14,230 nucleotides of DNA from Algoriphagus sp. GTDB lineage: Bacteria; Bacteroidota; Bacteroidia; Cytophagales; Cyclobacteriaceae. Each line of letters begins with the position of its first letter. Position 1 is the stretch's first letter. The stretch is from positions 1 through 14,230 of the forward strand of contig JALRIY010000045.1 in the NCBI GenBank assembly GCA_023255285.1. The letters run 5' to 3'. Below, piece after piece: positions 1 to 6,507 of the stretch. Under the pieces are notes generated by a model that worked only from the letters and a program-made list of their open reading frames with translations, had not been told where the DNA came from and searched no databases. The position numbers and the translations under genes were made by a program.

Positions 1-153
1 ACCCGTACCGTCGATAAGTGTCACGCCACGAATGATCAATTTCTCATAAGGGCCCTCTCCCTCTGCTCTTGCAGGGGAAGGCATGATCTGTGCACTGGAC
101 CAGCTGACGCTAGCAACCAATACGAGACCGAGGAAAAGTATTTTTTTCAACAT
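1..153 (-). CDS. Exported amidohydrolase, N-terminal fragment (runs off left edge)
   Basis: The first 51 codons of a minus-strand gene are present; the rest lies outside the window. Residues 1-21 form a classic Sec signal peptide: Met-Leu-Lys-Lys, a hydrophobic core, then Ser-Ser-Ala before a Gln, with likely cleavage after Ala21. After a short polar linker comes LIIRGVTLIDGTG (residues 39-51), the typical first beta strand of the composite domain in metal-dependent amidohydrolases (imidazolonepropionase/dipeptidase-like exported family). In that family the metal-binding HxH follows soon after this strand, so the catalytic part cannot be inspected here. The likely role is periplasmic hydrolysis of an amide or peptide-like substrate; the substrate is unknown. 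The start at 153 is the only one that gives a complete signal peptide. No convincing promoter or Shine-Dalgarno sequence is visible upstream, and the fabI terminator lies about 195 bp upstream, so it should have its own promoter. Confidence 0.75.
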   Translation of the reverse strand, partial: MLKKILFLGLVLVASVSWSSAQIMPSPARAEGEGPYEKLIIRGVTLIDGTG

Positions 154-347
154 AGCTAGTTGGGTTCTTAACGTGTATAAGTTAGGGGAAATACAGAAAT
201 GAAAAAATACTTTTATGATTAACTCTAATCGACGACAGAAGATGGTCACCACTAATCAGGGATTGACAATCTTGAACTTCAACCTTTATTGTCTTCGGGT
301 GGTGGTGAAAAATGGAATATTCATGGATCCTATTTATATGTAGGAAC

Positions 348-375
348 AAAAAAGCCCCGTACGTACGGGGCTTTT
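348..375 (-). terminator. Strong intrinsic terminator downstream of fabI
   Basis: Arms AAAAGCCCCGTAC (350-362) and GTACGGGGCTTTT (363-375) form a perfect 26-bp palindrome. Folded as RNA, this is a GC-rich stem with a minimal loop. On the minus strand it is followed by six consecutive T (complement of 353-348), the best orientation, so it most likely ends the fabI transcript 112 nt after the fabI stop codon. On the plus strand four T follow, so it may work in both directions. Confidence 0.85.
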
Positions 376-422
376 GAATTTTTAAACGCATTTAAATCAC
401 TTGATTCATCGAAAACTTATCC

Positions 423-442
423 AATCACACAGCAATGTGATT
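423..442. repeat. Perfect inverted repeat in fabI 3' region
   Basis: AATCACA (423-429) and TGTGATT (436-442) are exact inverted copies around a 6-nt spacer. It lies between the fabI stop codon and the fabI terminator, so it would be a small hairpin in the 3' untranslated RNA, or a protein-binding site. It has no T-tract and is not a terminator itself. Confidence 0.45.
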
Positions 443-487
443 TAAAATGTTTCCGATGTCGACAGTAAACGGTCAACCATAGTTGGT

Positions 488-1303
488 TTACAAGTCTTTG
501 AACTTGTCCATGATTTCTTCTGAGATCCCTGTAAAGGAATATCCTCCATCGTGGAAAAGATTTTGCATGGTGACCATGCGGGTCAAGTCGGAAAACAAAC
601 TTACAATATAGTCTGCACAAGAATCCGCGGAAGCATTCCCCAGTGGAGAAAGTGCCTCTGCAAAATTATAAAACGAATCAAAGCCTCCAATACCCGTTCC
701 AGCGGTGGTTTTGGTTGGAGATTGGGAAATTGTATTTACACGAACTTTCTTCAATTTACCAAATCGATACCCATACCCTCTAGCGATACTTTCCAGCAAA
801 GCCTTCGCATCTGCCATATCTGTGTAGAAAGGAAATATCCGTTGTGCGGCGATGTAAGAAAGCCCTACTATGGAACCCCACTCCTTCATAACGTCCATTT
901 TCTCGGCTACCTGCATCATCTTATGAAATGAAATCGCTGATACATCATAGGATTTCATCGCCCAATCGTAATTCAGATCACCATAGGCCTTCCCTTTCCG
1001 AATGTTTGGCGACATCCCTATCGAATGAAGCAAAAAGTCAAAATCTGCTCCTAAAAATTCCTTTGCTTCAGCATACAACTTTTCAATATCCTCTACTAAA
1101 GTAGCATCTGCCCCGATTACAATGGTATTGCATTCCTCAGCAAGCTCCTTGATAGCTCCCATCCGCATGGCAATAGGGGCATTCGTGAGCACAAATCTCC
1201 CTCCTTGTTCTTTGACTTTTAACGCTGTTTTCCAAGCAATAGAGTTTTCATCCAGTGCTCCGGTAATGATTCCTACTTTTCCTTTTAGCAAATTTTCTGA
1301 CAT
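488..1303 (-). CDS. fabI: Enoyl-[acyl-carrier-protein] reductase (NADH), FabI
   Basis: FabI reduces the trans-2 double bond of enoyl-ACP in the last step of each cycle of type II fatty-acid elongation, in the cytoplasm, as a homotetramer. The 271-aa product has the Rossmann start GKVGIITGALDENSIAW (residues 8-24), the Bacteroidota-type segment NAPIAMRMG (41-49), LLHSIGMS (91-98) and the divergent short-chain-dehydrogenase active site. Tyr150, Tyr160 and Lys167 match Tyr146/Tyr156/Lys163 of E. coli FabI, with the Tyr-x6-Lys spacing intact. The usual Ser-Ala-Gly-Pro loop before the substrate helix reads SQSP (193-196), which I recall as normal for this phylum. Length is as expected (E. coli 262 aa). 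The start at 1303 gives the standard MSENLLKGK opening. The gene lies 62 bp after recN on the same strand; it may be read from an upstream promoter as well as from a weak TAGTTTTA (complement of 1335-1342). Its transcript should end at 348-375. Confidence 0.95.
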   Translation of the reverse strand: MSENLLKGKVGIITGALDENSIAWKTALKVKEQGGRFVLTNAPIAMRMGAIKELAEECNTIVIGADATLVEDIEKLYAEAKEFLGADFDFLLHSIGMSPNIRKGKAYGDLNYDWAMKSYDVSAISFHKMMQVAEKMDVMKEWGSIVGLSYIAAQRIFPFYTDMADAKALLESIARGYGYRFGKLKKVRVNTISQSPTKTTAGTGIGGFDSFYNFAEALSPLGNASADSCADYIVSLFSDLTRMVTMQNLFHDGGYSFTGISEEIMDKFKDL

Positions 1304-1359
1304 ATAGCGATTGGGTTGAATTCAAAAACTGGGGTAAAACTACATAAAATTTAGGAGTT

Positions 1360-1382
1360 AGCTCTTCAATTCATCAAGAGCT
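1360..1382 (-). terminator. Weak hairpin at recN stop codon (possible terminator or attenuator)
   Basis: AGCTCTT (1360-1366) and AAGAGCT (1376-1382) form a perfect 7-bp stem with a 9-nt loop that contains the last codons and the stop of recN. On the minus strand only a short broken T-run follows, so termination would be partial at best. It could reduce readthrough from recN into fabI. Confidence 0.3.
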
Positions 1383-3018
1383 CCTTGGCACTGGCCTGAG
1401 CAGCGGCAGAGGGATTGGCTCCAGCCATCATTTTGGCCAACTCTTGAACACGTTCCTCAACGGTCAACTGCTTCACCTTTGACATGGTCTTTTCAGCGCT
1501 GTGATCCTTGTAAACATAGAAGTGGACTTCTCCTTTGGCTGCCACCTGAGGAAGGTGGGTAATGCAAATTACTTGGTGATTTTTTGCTATTTCCTGCATC
1601 ATACGCACCATCTGCAGAGCCACCTCACCAGAAATCCCTGAGTCAATTTCATCAAAAATAAGGGTAGGCAAGGACATCTTATCAGCCATTAGGTATTTAA
1701 TCGCAAAGAGCAAACGGGAAAATTCTCCTCCTGAAGCCACTTTTTTGAGTGGATGCAAGGGCATTCCCTTATTGGCAGAAAAAAGTAGCTCCATCCGATC
1801 TAATCCGTTGGCATGAGGCTCAATGGTCTGCCCTTCGAACTGGACGCGCGCATTCTCCATTCCCAAATCCTGCAATAATGCTTCTAAGGCCTTTTCAAAA
1901 TCAGGAAAACAAGCCTTCCGCTTGTAACTTAGAACCTCCCCTGCAGCAAGCATGGCGTTTTCATGCTGAAGATATCGTTGATGGGTTTCCGCCAACTCCT
2001 CCTCAGCCTGTTTTACTTGAAAAACTTTATCCGCCAACTGGCTTTCTAGTTCCATTAACTCTTCCACGGTCTGTAACCCATGTTTTTTCTGCAATTGGTA
2101 GATTTTACTCAATCGCTCTCGCGTTCGTTCCAACTTCTCTGCATCCACTTCAACCCGACTGTCTTCATCTGCCAAAGTTTCGGCTAAATCCTTTAATTCA
2201 ATCCATGCTTCTTGAAATCGAGCACGATAGGTGCCAAATGTTTGCGCCAATCGCTCAAGCCCATTCAAACTAGATTGAATCTGTCCCATTCCCTGCAAAA
2301 TCCCGTACTGATCCTCATGAAAAAGCGAAAGAACCTCGTTGATTTTTAGCTTAATTTCCTCTGCATTTTCAAGAATTTCCTGGCTAGATTCCAACTGCTC
2401 TTGTTCTCCCGCAACTAAGGCTATACTTCCCAGTTCTTCCAATTGAAACTGGTTGAAGTCGTATTCTTTTTTAAGCGCTTCAGCTTTTTGTGTAAGTTCC
2501 GCCAAGGCTTTTTTTGTTTTTTTAAATTCCTCGTAGGCTTGTTGGAAAGTAGTCCGCTCAGTACTTGTACGAGCATAGGCATCTACCAATTTCAATTGAA
2601 AATCACCTTCCCCCAAAAGCAAGGTATCGTGTTGGGAATGTACATCCATCAATTTCTCGCCTAAGGTTTTTAGGGGTTCGAGCAGAATAGGTGTATCGTT
2701 GACAAAAGATCTAGACTTCCCATTTGGACTGATTTCCCGTCGGATAATGCAGGCGTCTTCGTAATCCAATTCTAATGCTTCAAAATAACCCTGAAGCCCA
2801 TAGGAACGGATATCAAATACCCCTTCAACGATGCATTTCTTGTTTTCATTAAAAAGTATCTTGGTGTCTGCACGATTGCCCAACAAAAGCCCAACAGCTC
2901 CAAGCATAATCGACTTTCCTGCGCCTGTCTCTCCAGTAATTGTACTCAAACCGCTGCTAGGCTGCATGGCTAGCTGATCGATTAATGCATAATTGGAAAT
3001 TTTAAGTGAGGTAAGCAT
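1366..3018 (-). CDS. recN: DNA repair protein RecN (SMC-like ATPase)
   Basis: RecN is a cytoplasmic SMC-like ATPase recruited to DNA double-strand breaks, where it helps tether DNA for RecA-dependent recombination. The 550-aa product is close to E. coli RecN (553 aa) and keeps the whole split ATPase: Walker A GETGAGKS at 29-36, ABC signature SGGEFSR at 429-435, Walker B TLIFDEID at 452-459, and the His-loop ITHLPQVA at 486-493. Between the two halves lies a long region rich in Glu, Lys, Leu and Gln (about 150-385), as expected for the two strands of the coiled coil. The start at 3018 places MLTSLKISNYALI in the usual position at the N terminus. It lies 41 bp after the DUF4835 gene on the same strand and ends the bamD-to-recN cluster. 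I saw no LexA-type box, but a TAAATTTG -7 element at 3039-3046 may give it extra transcription. Confidence 0.96.
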   Translation of the reverse strand: MLTSLKISNYALIDQLAMQPSSGLSTITGETGAGKSIMLGAVGLLLGNRADTKILFNENKKCIVEGVFDIRSYGLQGYFEALELDYEDACIIRREISPNGKSRSFVNDTPILLEPLKTLGEKLMDVHSQHDTLLLGEGDFQLKLVDAYARTSTERTTFQQAYEEFKKTKKALAELTQKAEALKKEYDFNQFQLEELGSIALVAGEQEQLESSQEILENAEEIKLKINEVLSLFHEDQYGILQGMGQIQSSLNGLERLAQTFGTYRARFQEAWIELKDLAETLADEDSRVEVDAEKLERTRERLSKIYQLQKKHGLQTVEELMELESQLADKVFQVKQAEEELAETHQRYLQHENAMLAAGEVLSYKRKACFPDFEKALEALLQDLGMENARVQFEGQTIEPHANGLDRMELLFSANKGMPLHPLKKVASGGEFSRLLFAIKYLMADKMSLPTLIFDEIDSGISGEVALQMVRMMQEIAKNHQVICITHLPQVAAKGEVHFYVYKDHSAEKTMSKVKQLTVEERVQELAKMMAGANPSAAAQASAKELLMN

Positions 3019-3038
3019 GGAGGTTAGGGGAAATCCAA

Positions 3039-3046
3039 CAAATTTA
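3039..3046 (-). promoter_or_regulatory. Candidate -7 element upstream of recN
   Basis: The complement reads TAAATTTG, an exact match to the Bacteroidota -7 consensus TAnnTTTG, 20 bp before the recN start codon. No TTTG or TTG lies at the right distance upstream (19-21 bp spacer), so this is only half a promoter. If real, it would give recN a leader of about 15-17 nt independent of the upstream operon. Confidence 0.3.
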
Positions 3047-3059
3047 AAAAAAATACACG

Positions 3060-3965
3060 TCAGCCTTTAAGCAACTCGTTGTACTTTCTAGCATTATTTG
3101 GGTCAATTTCAAGCAGTAAGGCCACCGCTTTTTGTCTAAGTTCAAGAGGAGCATTTTTAAGAATTTGAGCCAATTCTTCGCTTTTCGCATCCATAAAACT
3201 TATTGTTACTATGCCATTTGGTTGCGATTTATTAGCCTCAGCAATGCGGTCAATCGCCTCCAAAATAGATGCAAAGGCATCATCAGGGCTACTAATTAGC
3301 TGATCCATCCCTTTCCTATGATAGATATACACTGCCTCACGAATAGGGGCGTAGACGGAGGAAACATAGAGATCATTGATCAGCCAATACCGACTTCTCC
3401 GGTCATTTGGGTTTTGAACCCAACCAGCACGCCCCGATTGCTGCGCGTTGTTTACAATATCATTGGCAACTTCAAAATAAGGATTTCCGCCTTGTAAGGA
3501 AAAAGTATCGTAGTCCAGTCCCAACGCTACATGAGCATAAAATGCAAGCAAGGAACTTATATTGTTTAAAAAAGTAAATCTATTGAATTCCAAGGGCTGG
3601 GATTCTTGGTAGTCAAATGACCAATTTCTGTCAATAAAATTGAGTACTACCGTTTCATAGTTTGTCCCAAATACTGGTCTAACCACCTGAATTTGAACAG
3701 TGGCATTGTATACGCCAATTTGAGGCACATCGTTGATGGTAATTAATAAGTTTCCTTTGATTCGTTCTTCAGACCTAAATTCATTGGAAGTCCAACTTCG
3801 GCCATTGAGAAACTGTTCAAAGCTAGTTTTCATCTGATTAAATACCTCAGTATTTTGAAATCTAGACCGGTCACTATTGATAATGACTCTGAAATCTAGC
3901 TCTTGGGTGTAGCCTTCTAAAAAAAATCCAAGGAACCCCACTAAGAAAAAAAGCCCTTTCTTCAT
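3060..3965 (-). CDS. DUF4835 family protein (PorD-type, type IX secretion associated)
   Basis: This 301-aa protein has an N-terminal signal sequence (residues 1-20; hydrophobic core rich in Phe, Leu and Gly, cleavage probably before Gln21), so it is exported. The mature part carries features I recognise from DUF4835: QELDFRVIIN (21-30), RPVFGTNYETVVLNF (96-110), LLAFYAHVALGLDYDTFS (139-156), GWVQNPNDRRSRYWLINDLY (181-200), and a C-terminal helical tail. From memory, this family includes the protein named PorD in the Porphyromonas type IX secretion system; its exact biochemical task is not known to me. The gene lies 28 bp after coaBC and 41 bp before recN, all on the same strand, an order I recall as common in Bacteroidota. 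A T9SS cargo gene in the same window (6508-7221) fits an organism that has this secretion system. The family call is firm; the PorD name is less so. Confidence 0.8.
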   Translation of the reverse strand: MKKGLFFLVGFLGFFLEGYTQELDFRVIINSDRSRFQNTEVFNQMKTSFEQFLNGRSWTSNEFRSEERIKGNLLITINDVPQIGVYNATVQIQVVRPVFGTNYETVVLNFIDRNWSFDYQESQPLEFNRFTFLNNISSLLAFYAHVALGLDYDTFSLQGGNPYFEVANDIVNNAQQSGRAGWVQNPNDRRSRYWLINDLYVSSVYAPIREAVYIYHRKGMDQLISSPDDAFASILEAIDRIAEANKSQPNGIVTISFMDAKSEELAQILKNAPLELRQKAVALLLEIDPNNARKYNELLKG

Positions 3966-3993
3966 GGAATAAACTTACAAAAATTCTTTGTCT

Positions 3994-5202
3994 CTAGCTT
4001 AAGCCCAATGAGATTTTGACCTCTTCAAGAATTAGTTGAGCGATCTGGGACTTTGGTAAAAGAGCTGATTCGACAACCTTTCCTTCTTTGTGAAAAATTT
4101 GAACCTTGTTGGTGTCGTATTTAAATCCTTCACCTACTTCCTTCGCAGAATTTAAGATGACCACATCAAAATTCTTTCGAATAAGTTTGGCTTTAGCATT
4201 GACCGCTCCGTCCTCAGTTTCTAACGCAAATCCTATATGGAATTGACTTCCCTTTTTCTCTTTGCCTAACTCATAGGCCAAATCTATATTAGGAATTAAG
4301 CGAAGGGATAGTTCTTTTCCTTGTTTTTTGATTTTGTGAGGCGCTGCTGTTTCGGGTCTGAAATCAGCCACAGCAGCAGCAAAGATCACAATATCCATTT
4401 GCGCATGCACCGCTTTTGCCGCGGAAAACATTTCTGCTGCGGTAGTGACCCGATCAACCTGAAAACCTTGGTTTTCCAAGGTGAGTGCTACAGGGCCAGC
4501 AACCACATGTACTTCTGCACCTGCAGCCTTAAATGCTTGTGCCAAAGCAAAACCCATTTTTCCACTTGAATGGTTGCTCAAAAACCGTACAGGGTCTAGT
4601 GCTTCTTGAGTAGGACCCAAAGTGATTAATACCTTCTTTCCAGAAAAAGCTTGCTGAGGAGTAAAAAAATGAATCACTTGTTCCAAAATCCGATCTGGCT
4701 CCATCATTCGCCCCTGACCAGAAAGGCCACTGGCCAATTCTCCTGTTTCAGCATCCAAGACTATATTTCCATAAGAGGCTGCTTTCTCCAAGTTAGTACG
4801 AACCGAAGGATGCTGATACATATCCAAATCCATTGCTGGAGCAAGTAGCACAGGACATCTACAAGAAAGGTAAGTTGCAGTGAGCAGGTTGTCACAAGAT
4901 CCTTGAGCAAACTTCGCCAAGGTGTTGGCACTCAATGGGGCAACTACAAAAAGGTCAGCCCATAAACCTAGCTCTACGTGGTTGTGCCATTGGCCTGTAC
5001 TTTTTTCAAAAAATGCCGATAAAACCGGTCGCTTGGAAAGTGTCGCCAACGTGAGGGGAGTAATAAAATCAAGAGCAGAGGTCGTCGCTATAAGCTGCAC
5101 CTCTGCTCCAGATTTAATCAATAAGCGAACCAAAGTTGCCGTCTTGTAAGCTGCTATACTTCCTGTGACACCAACTAAAATACGCTTCCCTCGCAGGCTC
5201 AT
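3994..5202 (-). CDS. coaBC: Bifunctional phosphopantothenoylcysteine decarboxylase / phosphopantothenate-cysteine ligase
   Basis: CoaBC joins cysteine to 4'-phosphopantothenate (CoaB) and decarboxylates the product to 4'-phosphopantetheine (CoaC, FMN-dependent), two central steps of coenzyme A synthesis in the cytoplasm. The 402-aa protein has the CoaC half at about 1-180: GVTGSIAAYK (11-20), the catalytic His75 in HNHVELG, and VVAPLSANTLAK (86-97). The CoaB half, about 185-398, shows ITLGPTQEALDPVRFLSNHSSGKMG (in pieces around 193-217) with Asn210, AAAVADFRP (275-283) and Lys290 in HKIKK. Residue numbers coincide with E. coli Dfp (His75, Asn210). Two decarboxylase positions differ: Asp125 stands where E. 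coli has Asn125 (PAMDLDMY) and Ser158 where E. coli has Cys158 (LASGLSGQGRM). I recall both as usual in Bacteroidota, so the enzyme is probably active. It starts 6 bp after the rpoZ stop, which suggests tight co-expression. Confidence 0.96.
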   Translation of the reverse strand: MSLRGKRILVGVTGSIAAYKTATLVRLLIKSGAEVQLIATTSALDFITPLTLATLSKRPVLSAFFEKSTGQWHNHVELGLWADLFVVAPLSANTLAKFAQGSCDNLLTATYLSCRCPVLLAPAMDLDMYQHPSVRTNLEKAASYGNIVLDAETGELASGLSGQGRMMEPDRILEQVIHFFTPQQAFSGKKVLITLGPTQEALDPVRFLSNHSSGKMGFALAQAFKAAGAEVHVVAGPVALTLENQGFQVDRVTTAAEMFSAAKAVHAQMDIVIFAAAVADFRPETAAPHKIKKQGKELSLRLIPNIDLAYELGKEKKGSQFHIGFALETEDGAVNAKAKLIRKNFDVVILNSAKEVGEGFKYDTNKVQIFHKEGKVVESALLPKSQIAQLILEEVKISLGLS

Positions 5203-5208
5203 ATGAGA

Positions 5209-5523
5209 TTATTCCGCTCCTTCTTGAGAAGGGAATCGATGGTGAATTTTTCCTTCGACAAACTCTTCCATTGCCAAAGAGGTTGGCTTAGGCATTCTTT
5301 CGTAAAACTTAGAGATTTCAATTTGCTCTTTATTTTCAAACACCTCTTCCAAATTATCTACCGTGGAGGCAAACTCAGAAAGCTTGTTATTTAATTCTTC
5401 TTTAAGCGTAGAAGAAATTTGCTTGGCACGCTGGCCAACGATGTGAATGGACTCGTAAATATTGCCTGTTTGATCAGCAATTTTTTCTAGGTCTCGGGTA
5501 ATGATTGAGGGGTTAACAGCCAT
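5209..5523 (-). CDS. rpoZ: DNA-directed RNA polymerase omega subunit (Bacteroidota type)
   Basis: Omega is the small chaperone-like subunit that stabilises beta' in RNA polymerase. The 104-aa product reads SIITRDLEKIADQTGNIYES near the N terminus (6-25), has the omega core QRAKQIS (31-37) in a helix, and the characteristic Bacteroidota segment EQIEISKFYERMPKPTS (66-82). It is somewhat longer than the E. coli subunit (91 aa) and differs in sequence, but its position between bamD and coaBC is the arrangement I know from this phylum; in Proteobacteria and Firmicutes rpoZ also often lies near coaBC/dfp. It is 30 bp downstream of bamD and 6 bp upstream of coaBC. The start at 5523 is the only reasonable ATG. 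Confidence 0.9.
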   Translation of the reverse strand: MAVNPSIITRDLEKIADQTGNIYESIHIVGQRAKQISSTLKEELNNKLSEFASTVDNLEEVFENKEQIEISKFYERMPKPTSLAMEEFVEGKIHHRFPSQEGAE

Positions 5524-5553
5524 ATAAGTTGTATTTAAATGCTTCTAATTAGA

Positions 5554-6435
5554 TTAATTTGAACTTGAATCACTTCCTGTAACTACAGCCGCTTTGCGGG
5601 CAGCAATCTCTTGTTTCATTTTAGAATGGGCAGCAAACTCCTGCTTTGTTTGCTCCTCGAATTTTTTTACGTCTCCTAAATACCCACTTGTGGGATATTT
5701 TCGGTAGAAAGTGGTCGCAAACTTCAAGGCATCTGTCAATCGCTCTTCCTTTTTATCAAAAGCACTGTTTTTGGCATAGGCATATCCTACTTCTACCAAA
5801 CGATAAGCCAACTCCTCATTGCGCTTGCTTTCAGGATAATCTTTAGCAAAATTTTGAAAATTGATGATACATGCTCTGAAAAAGTCTCCAGGAAAAAGGC
5901 CCTCTTTCAATCGGTAGTACATCTCCGCTTCGCTATAAGCCTTTTCTTCAAATCGAGACTCCAAATCCTTCAACATCTCCATGGCACGTTCATAACTTGC
6001 GGAAGCAGGAAATCTGCTCACAAACTGTTGAATAGCACTGACAGCTTCTTTACTGCTTTGCTGATCCAAGTTGTAGTCAGGCGCATCTAGATAGAGCGAA
6101 TAGGCGTTCATAAACAAAGCCTCTTCTGCCATAGCACTTCTATTGTACGTTTTGTAGAACGTATTGAAATACCCTGCAGACTCAATAAAACGCTTGGTCT
6201 TGAAATGACAGTTAGCATAATTGTATTCTGCCATTTCCGCCTTTTCAGAACCTTTAATTACAGGAAGTACCTTCTCATACAGAATGATGGCTTTGTTGTA
6301 CTCCCCTTCTTGGTAGTATTTATTAGCCCCATTGTATAATTCCTCCCAGTTGGTACTTTTCTCCAACTTGGCAAAAGGCCCACAAGAAATAAGTAGGACC
6401 AAAGCAAGAATAAATAAAGTGGAATAGTTCCGCAT
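5554..6435 (-). CDS. bamD: Outer membrane protein assembly factor BamD (lipoprotein)
   Basis: BamD is the essential lipoprotein partner of BamA in inserting beta-barrel proteins into the outer membrane. Residues 1-18 form a lipoprotein signal with the lipobox LISC, so Cys18 is the predicted lipidated residue. The mature part is a series of TPR-type helical pairs: NWEELYNGANKYYQEGEYNKAI (about 29-50, quoted as one helix pair), then repeats around 60-95, 100-140, 160-210 and 215-260, ending in a charged Lys/Ala-rich tail and a Ser-rich C terminus. At 293 aa it is longer than E. coli BamD (245 aa), as is common in Bacteroidota. It follows the strongest promoter in the window (6453-6483) and leads the bamD-rpoZ-coaBC-DUF4835-recN cluster; intergenic gaps are 30, 6, 28 and 41 bp. 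Confidence 0.9.
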   Translation of the reverse strand: MRNYSTLFILALVLLISCGPFAKLEKSTNWEELYNGANKYYQEGEYNKAIILYEKVLPVIKGSEKAEMAEYNYANCHFKTKRFIESAGYFNTFYKTYNRSAMAEEALFMNAYSLYLDAPDYNLDQQSSKEAVSAIQQFVSRFPASASYERAMEMLKDLESRFEEKAYSEAEMYYRLKEGLFPGDFFRACIINFQNFAKDYPESKRNEELAYRLVEVGYAYAKNSAFDKKEERLTDALKFATTFYRKYPTSGYLGDVKKFEEQTKQEFAAHSKMKQEIAARKAAVVTGSDSSSN

Positions 6436-6452
6436 AATTAGTTAAAGGACCG

Positions 6453-6483
6453 CAAATATAAGGGATAATTGTAAGATTTCAAA
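6453..6483 (-). promoter_or_regulatory. Bacteroidota housekeeping promoter for the bamD operon
   Basis: On the minus strand TTTG (complement of 6480-6483) is followed after exactly 19 bp by TATATTTG (complement of 6453-6460). This is a full match to the primary sigma consensus of Bacteroidota (TTTG, 19-21 bp, TAnnTTTG). Transcription should start near 6447-6450, about 12-15 nt before the bamD start codon. The inverted repeat ATTTCA-AA-TGAAAT (6476-6489) overlaps the -33 element and could be an operator, though it is AT-rich and may be chance. Confidence 0.75.
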
Positions 6484-6507
6484 TGAAATAGGCTGAGCAA
6501 AAAAGCA

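Larger units (their letters stand above)
154..487. other. 334-bp intergenic region between fabI end and amidohydrolase start
   Basis: It holds a strong hairpin terminator (348-375) and a second hairpin (423-442), both in the fabI 3' untranslated region on the minus strand, plus the presumed leader of the amidohydrolase. Open frames here are short. A 69-codon minus frame runs straight through the terminator palindrome and resembles no protein I know. A 33-codon plus frame (242-343) ends seven bases before the same palindrome. I do not call either a gene. I looked for TTTG-N19-21-TAnnTTTG promoters on the minus strand and found only partial matches. Confidence 0.6.

Noticed and set aside
242..343. 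33-codon plus-strand frame ending 7 bp before the terminator
   Set aside because: The position before a terminator is suggestive, but there is no promoter, the T-run is weaker on this strand, and the peptide has no visible feature beyond some hydrophobic residues.
182..391. 69-codon minus-strand open frame
   Set aside because: It runs through the strong terminator palindrome, has no recognisable domain, and its length is easily reached by chance in this AT-rich spacer.
411..425. DnaA box (TTATCCA...) near 415 and again near 10922
   Set aside because: Both depart from TTATNCACA in the last bases, are single, and lie far from dnaA, so there is no sign of an origin.
423..442. CRP-like operator
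   Set aside because: CRP sites read TGTGA-N6-TCACA; here the halves are inside out (TCACA-N6-TGTGA), so it does not match despite a Crp-fold protein in the window.
551..931. 126-codon plus-strand frame inside fabI
   Set aside because: It is the opposite strand of clear FabI coding sequence; its composition gives no protein family.
4321..5149. Plus-strand open frames inside coaBC
   Set aside because: They are antisense shadows of a well-conserved gene and contain no known motif.
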